From contig JAETXT010000001.1 in assembly GCA_019188255.1 (NCBI GenBank), positions 930,001 through 994,000 on the forward strand: a stretch of DNA of 64,000 nucleotides. Direction: 5' to 3'. Source of the DNA: Verticillium longisporum (taxonomy: Eukaryota; Ascomycota; Sordariomycetes; Glomerellales; Plectosphaerellaceae). The notes beneath the pieces are model-generated. The model was not told the DNA's origin, searched no databases, and saw only the letters and a list, made by a program, of their open reading frames with translations. Made by a program: the position numbers and the translations under genes. Below are positions 59,472-64,000 of the stretch, piece by piece; the first letter of the stretch is position 1, and each line of letters opens with the position of its first letter.

Positions 59472-60899
59472 CTTGGCCGGCGATGCCTTTCAAAACCGGG
59501 GATCCGCGGCGAAAAGGAACGGTTCGTTGTCTGGTATCAAGGAAAAGAGGCTGCGTCCTGAAGATCGCACGAAGTAAATCAAAGAATGTGAAAAAATCTC
59601 AACGCAGCATGAGAGAGCGGTCGATGTTGTCGACCAGGTCGACTGTTGCAGTGGGCAGGTCGGTCTGTGTGCGTGTGTGTATGTGGAGGATGGACGGCCA
59701 AGTAAAGGTCGGACAGGAAGAGGGAAAAAGACAGACGACAGTCAAAGGGATGAAGTGGGCGACGACGGACGATCGCATCTAATCAATTCCTTGACAGCAG
59801 GAGGTGGTGGCACATATCTCTCCTCGACGGGCAGGCAGAGGCCGTCAACCCTTCCCATGCCCCCTTCCCTTTCCCCCAAGGACCAAGGACTTACTTGGTG
59901 GAGACCCTGCCCAAGGAACGTGTCGCGGCCACAGAGTCCACACCTCAAACGGCACTCGCCTTGCCGAGGGAAGACCAATGTATGAACATGGTCGGCGGGG
60001 GGGTCGACTCGCTGCGAGAGACGTGCGAGGAAAGGAACGACTGGTGATCGTAACATGTGCTCCAGGGGGAGAGGCACTGGAATGCTGAGGAAGGGGTCCC
60101 GTCCCTCACGAAGCGAACCTGCCAACATCTGGGTGTTGCACCTTGGCGAGTGGGGCGGACGTGGGAGCTTTCTGGTTCTCTCTCTTGCTCTCACTAGAGC
60201 CCCGTAGCCCGCGTGGCAGGAATGGCGGCAGACGGGAGGCACATTTGATTTTTCCATGTATGGGCCAAGAGGTTTGCCATACCAGTGGCTTCAATAGTTG
60301 TCCCTGGCGTCGTTTGGTTCGGACATCAACCTGTCGGCAGCCGTGCCCAGTACTGGGAGGCGCGAGATGCACGAATGTTTGACGTGGACAGGGGCGATGT
60401 GCGTTCATCATCAGAGAGGTGAGACAACGGGCAGCTTATTGGCTGCACATTTGGCCACTGCTGACCCAGGGACGGGAGTGGCGGGACAGCTCACGTTGCT
60501 CTGGCTGCCGCCTTCGTCGTTGCTCCCTTGAAGGGGGAGGGCTTGGGAGGGCCAAGGTGAGCTGGGAGGCCAGAAATGTGCATCCGTTAGGCTTCATTCC
60601 AGAGACTGGTCACTACCTGCTGCTGTACCAGGTAGGTAGCCAGCAGCACAGTAGAAGCGCCACATCAATGAGGCAAGGGGTTCCGTGGCCAGACCGCGCT
60701 AGGGGTCATGGCTTCACCCTGACGAGGTCGAGCACGAGTCGTCCACCAGGATCCGTCTCCTTCACACGCGTCGTACGAATGGATTGGAATCAATGATTGA
60801 TTGGTACCTACAATAAAGGCCGACTACATGGGTATCATTTATATCCTACATCGCTTCCCTCACCCACTTTCCATACCTGTCCTGCTCTGACTCCTCCCC
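59472..60899. other. 1.4-kb gene-free region
   Basis: Promoter of the methyltransferase (-) and the 3' end of the next gene (-). Open frames on both strands are featureless. Confidence 0.45.
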
Positions 60900-61904
60900 T
60901 CACTTCCTGACCAGATGCGTTTGTGAGCCCCAGAACGGGTTCGGCTGAAACTTGTTCATCTCCATGTCGCTGGGAGCACATGCCTGGCCATCAGACAGAT
61001 CGCACGGCGCCACCCTCAGCTCACCCCGAAGGATCTCAACCATGGACACCAGAGGGAAGAGCAGCACGAGGACGGAGAGCACCTGGCCGAAGCCCCAGGC
61101 CTCCTCACCGGGCGCCAGCTCAAAGCTCGGCCCGTGGCCGAGAGCGTCGGACGCCAGCACGCACCGGACGATGGCGCCGGCGGCCAGGGCGCCCATGAGC
61201 AGCGTGCCCATAAGCTTGACCATTTTGGCGAAGCGCTGGATCCGCCAATGCAGGTACCAGCTCGCTAGGGCGAATACGAGGACGTTAGCGGCCATGACGG
61301 CAATGGTGCCAAAATAGCTGAGGCCGCTGCGGTTCGACGAGCCGTTGCCGCTGTTCGTCTCCCACACGCACGAGATCGGGATGGGGTCGTCGGCGAGGCC
61401 TGTCTCGACGGCGCGCAGGATGAACACGCCGTAGACGACGGAGAGGCCGAGATTGACGAACATGAGAAGCTGTCGCAGCCAGCGCAGGACCCAGTCGCGG
61501 CGAAAGTCGTGGACCAGGGACAGCAGCGTCGCATTGTGAACGGCCTGCGAGAGAAGACCAAGGCACCAGATGATGAAGAAGTGGTAGGGCAGCATCGTGT
61601 CCCGCTTGGCGAGGCCGACTGCATGGATGCCGATGCCCTGCAGGATCTGCTGATCGGAGTAACTGCTGAGAAGGCGCCGTCGAATGCTCGACGTCTTGTT
61701 TCTGAACTCGGAGAGAATGATTGTGAGGCTGAGGCCCAATGCAAGGATAGCTGTGAAGAAGAACGACAGAAGAACCTAAGTGTCGCTTGTCAGTCGCATT
61801 CAGCGTTGCCTTGATGCGACGGGTTGACTTACACCTGTGCCCGCGACACCCGCGTCGCTGGGGACGGGGCCCTCTATCGTCGTGTTACTGCATTGTGGTG
61901 CCAT
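60900..61904 (-). CDS. Multi-pass membrane protein, unknown
   Basis: Exons 61904-61833 and 61775-60900 (57-nt intron, phase 0) give 315 residues. At least six hydrophobic helices are visible: LLSFFFTAILALGLSLTII, YHFFIIWCLGLLSQAV, LLMFVNLGLSVVYGVFIL, IAVMAANVLVFALASWYL, LMGTLLMGALAAGAIV and VLSVLVLLFPLVSMVEIL. A loop with NGSSNRS has a possible N-glycosylation site. The N-terminus carries NTT, also a glycosylation sequon, so it may face outside. The pattern, including DFRRDWVLRWLRQL after helix 2, is seen in many filamentous fungi without a known function. Six or seven helices leave receptor or transporter open. Confidence 0.72.
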
Positions 61905-62488
61905 CGTTGTGCGAAGGGAAGGGCGTGCTGGCCGTTTCGCGCTGGCCAAAACGTTGGCGGGATCGCGTCGCAATATGAAGAAGAGCAAAACGGGCTCAAC
62001 CCTCTGGGTCCTCGGTTTCTTTCACTGCCTTTCCCTTTGAGACAACAGAAAGAGGGATCTACGGGATCGGGCTCTGGAGCCATGGGGCGAATTCCAGGGG
62101 TTGGAAAGGGCCTATATAGAAATGACGTCGTAAGCGCCGCTCTATCCGCCCTTCGGGGATGAAACCACCCCACCGCAGGCCGCCGTGAGGGAAGACCCCT
62201 GGCACCAGCGATGCACTGGCTCGCAGTGCTTGAACTTCGGCGTGGCAGTGCATCCTGCGTCGTCCTGCGATGAATGGGCTTCGAGAGCCTCCATCCCGGT
62301 TGTCCACACTTGTCGATCCTTTGAACAATAGCCGGGTGGACAGCCACAGGATCTGCCCTTTGAGCCGGGGTCTGGAATGGCTGCGCTCTGCAACACGACA
62401 AACAAGAGGAATGGGACGAAAAAAAGAGTGGCTTGTTTGAGTGAGCATGGACATTGTATGCCATCGAAACTTGTCCATCCCCTATTTC
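61905..62488. other. Intergenic, nothing recognised
   Basis: Promoter of the multi-pass gene (-) and 3' region of the DUF4267-like gene (-). Minus-strand frames crossing it (61874-62464, 62059-62478) are Arg/Pro/Ser-rich and featureless. Confidence 0.4.
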
Positions 62489-62884
62489 CTAGCGGACAGG
62501 ACCCTGCGTCAAGCCGGCAAACCCCAGAGCAGAAAAGGTGCCGGCACCCACGAACCGAAAGACGGCCCACCCATGGAAGCCCTCGTTCCACACGACACAA
62601 GCGTCGACAAGAGCCAGTGAGCCGGCCATGACCCCCATGATGGTGTCGACAACGTCGTACTGGCCACGCGCGTAGAAAAGCGCCATGATGAGGCTGAGGC
62701 TCACGGTGCGGGCGTGGCCGACACGGGCGACGGGCCACATCTCGGGGCGGTCGGCGATGCGGGCGGGGAAGCCGAAGTGGATGAGGCTGGTGCGCGGGTT
62801 GGCGAGGGACCAGGCGCCGCCGAGACCCATGGCACAGGTTGCGTAGAGCGCCGGGATGTGTCGGAGTGAGATGTCGTTGAACAT
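62489..62884 (-). CDS. Small four-helix membrane protein, DUF4267-like
   Basis: Single exon, 131 residues. Begins MFNDISLRHIPALYATCAMG and shows about four hydrophobic segments: IPALYATCAMGLGGAW, VSLSLIMALFYARG, TIMGVMAGSLALVDACVVW and GAGTFSALGFAGL. The conserved-looking core is FGFPARIADRPEMWPVARVGHARTV-like (read in two parts), with a helix carrying charged residues, as in the DUF4267 group of fungal and bacterial membrane proteins of unknown role. Its promoter carries a perfect 12-bp inverted repeat (63070-63096). Confidence 0.72.
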   Translation of the reverse strand: MFNDISLRHIPALYATCAMGLGGAWSLANPRTSLIHFGFPARIADRPEMWPVARVGHARTVSLSLIMALFYARGQYDVVDTIMGVMAGSLALVDACVVWNEGFHGWAVFRFVGAGTFSALGFAGLTQGPVR

Positions 62885-63484
62885 GTCTGCGGTTTTGGAA
62901 TGTGAGATGAGATGGCTCCTTGATTTGCTCTGAAAGCTCTCGTAGCCCTGAAGTACTTATCTATGTGCCTTGCCTTTGGGGAGGGAAAGGGCCATGATGA
63001 CGTGAGATGGAAGGATGTACGACTTGTGGGGTTGAAGAAATACTGAATGAATCCTAATAGTTTCTACCGAAGGTACCTACCTAAGGTAGGTACCTTCCCA
63101 GGATCGGAGCTGTGGTCTCGCAGCTCCCGGAGAAGGAAGCAGGCGACTGCCATCGTGGGCACCTGCCCTGGGCCCTGTGTGTGTTGCAGTCAGGGCAGGA
63201 GAGCCCAGACTCGACTACTACCATCAATCAAGCCAGATATGCGTCAACTTTCCTGGACGACAATTGAAAAGCAAAACTGACTTCCTCAAACCCACATTTC
63301 TCTACAGCACCCCGATTATTGTATTTGAAAACGCCCGGAATGTGGTCGTTGCATCTTTCGAATCGGGACATTACCTGCAGATAGGTAGGTCCTGGACTTC
63401 GGGAATCTGACGTGTAACGGGGCAGCTAGGTCCCTCCATGACTACCACTGCCGTTATCTGCACCCATTATAGCACCCAGTATAC
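62885..63484. other. Intergenic with a strong inverted repeat
   Basis: Contains the promoter of the DUF4267-like gene and the 3' end of the epimerase gene (both minus). The inverted repeat 63070-63096 is its one clear feature; nothing else recognised. Confidence 0.5.
63070..63096. repeat. Perfect inverted repeat, 12-bp arms
   Basis: AAGGTACCTACC, a TAA centre, then GGTAGGTACCTT. It lies about 190 bases upstream of the DUF4267-like start. Single copies of GGTAGGTA-type half sites occur elsewhere (near 12364, 60632 and 63384). Confidence 0.95.
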
Positions 63485-64000
63485 TCACTGAAAAAGTACC
63501 GGCACTTCCTCCTTGTACCCCTTCTCCTTGCCCTCCGCAAGGTACGGGTCGAAAGACTTCGCCGTGCCCACAGCGCACTCCTCAAACGGAAGATATTCCT
63601 GTCCACTGAGCTCAGTCCACCGGCTGCCATCCATGCCTACCTCCTCGGGCCCCCACGTCACAAAGTCGGCAGGGTATCCCTCTCCCGGCATTCCCTCCCG
63701 GATGACACCCTTCCGCTCAGGGATTTTCTCCCGCAGAACGTCCGCAAAAGCCTGACGCCCGACCCGGTAGGCGGCCAGCAGGAACCTCCGCCCCTTAGCC
63801 TTCTCTGGCTTCTGCACGCCAAAGACAATCGCTCTCGCGACGTCCCGCACGTCGACCCAGGTCGGCATGGGGAACTCGTCAGGCCACACGGCGCCCGCGT
63901 AGATGTACCACACCGTCTTCATGCTGGGCGTCATGCTCTCCGGCTCCGCAGGCCTCACGAGGATCGGACCGGCCACAAAGGAAGGGCTACCCACTGCCCC
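63485..64000 (-). CDS. NAD-dependent epimerase/reductase, partial
   Basis: The C-terminal part of a gene running off the right edge; at least 169 residues are visible. It matches the extended short-chain dehydrogenase group (Gre2/dihydroflavonol-reductase-like): SPSFVAGPILVRP after the catalytic region, then MPTWVDVRDVARAIVFGVQKPEKAKGRRFLLAA, the usual position where the substrate lobe follows the Rossmann fold. The nucleotide-binding GxxGxxG and the Tyr-x-x-x-Lys catalytic pair must lie beyond 64000. The stop lies just before the PVLFQ end at 63485. Substrate unknown. Confidence 0.8.
   Translation of the reverse strand, partial: GAVGSPSFVAGPILVRPAEPESMTPSMKTVWYIYAGAVWPDEFPMPTWVDVRDVARAIVFGVQKPEKAKGRRFLLAAYRVGRQAFADVLREKIPERKGVIREGMPGEGYPADFVTWGPEEVGMDGSRWTELSGQEYLPFEECAVGTAKSFDPYLAEGKEKGYKEEVPVLFQ

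Overview
This window comes from a filamentous ascomycete (Pezizomycotina), most likely a Sordariomycete of the Hypocreales type. The evidence is the short introns (mostly 50-80 nt, GTRNGT donors, CTRAC/CTAAT branch sites), GC-rich coding DNA with C-ending codons, and the gene families present (saponin hydrolase, But2-domain, UstYa-like, EGF-ABCG, Methyltransf_22). Gene structures were rebuilt by eye: exons were joined at GT...AG sites that restore family similarity, and each joined length was checked for divisibility by three.

Layout. 1-7 kb: an unknown C-tail-anchored protein (+), the ribosome-associated Hsp70 Ssb (+, six exons) and a doubtful or degenerate locus. 8-20.5 kb: a catabolism and export stretch with a secreted intradiol dioxygenase (+), a secreted saponin hydrolase (-), a DHA1-type MFS drug/polyamine transporter (+) and an EGF-containing ABCG transporter (+). 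21-25 kb: mitoribosomal Pet123/mS26 (-) divergent from the ribosome-assembly GTPase Nog2 (+). 25-33 kb: sparse; a secreted But2-domain protein, small unknown genes and a PLP aminotransferase. 33-46 kb: housekeeping, with an unknown Pro/Gln-rich protein (-), mitoribosomal uS8m (+), a disordered MSGVKNLRAMFE-type protein (-), homoisocitrate dehydrogenase Lys12 (+) and mitochondrial EF-G1 (-). 46-64 kb: a secreted aspartyl protease, a membrane protein with two PPxY motifs, a UstYa-like protein, a WrbA/Pst2-type quinone reductase, two convergent membrane-anchored methyltransferases, two multi-pass membrane proteins and a truncated NAD-dependent epimerase at the right edge.

Two threads link the genes. 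Several act in mitochondrial or cytosolic translation (Ssb, Pet123, Nog2, uS8m, Mef1). Another set could handle plant or aromatic compounds at the cell surface (dioxygenase, saponin hydrolase, MFS, ABCG).

The most striking pattern concerns integrity. Three otherwise intact conserved genes carry five frameshifts in total, and every one is repaired by adding one base to a run of exactly four C or G. Three other conserved genes each contain one in-frame stop (TAG, TGA and TAA). Homopolymer errors in the assembly are the best explanation for the frameshifts; the stops need read or RNA evidence. I did not find a clear new multi-gene system. The best candidates for new biology are the convergent methyltransferase pair and the orphan UstYa-like gene.
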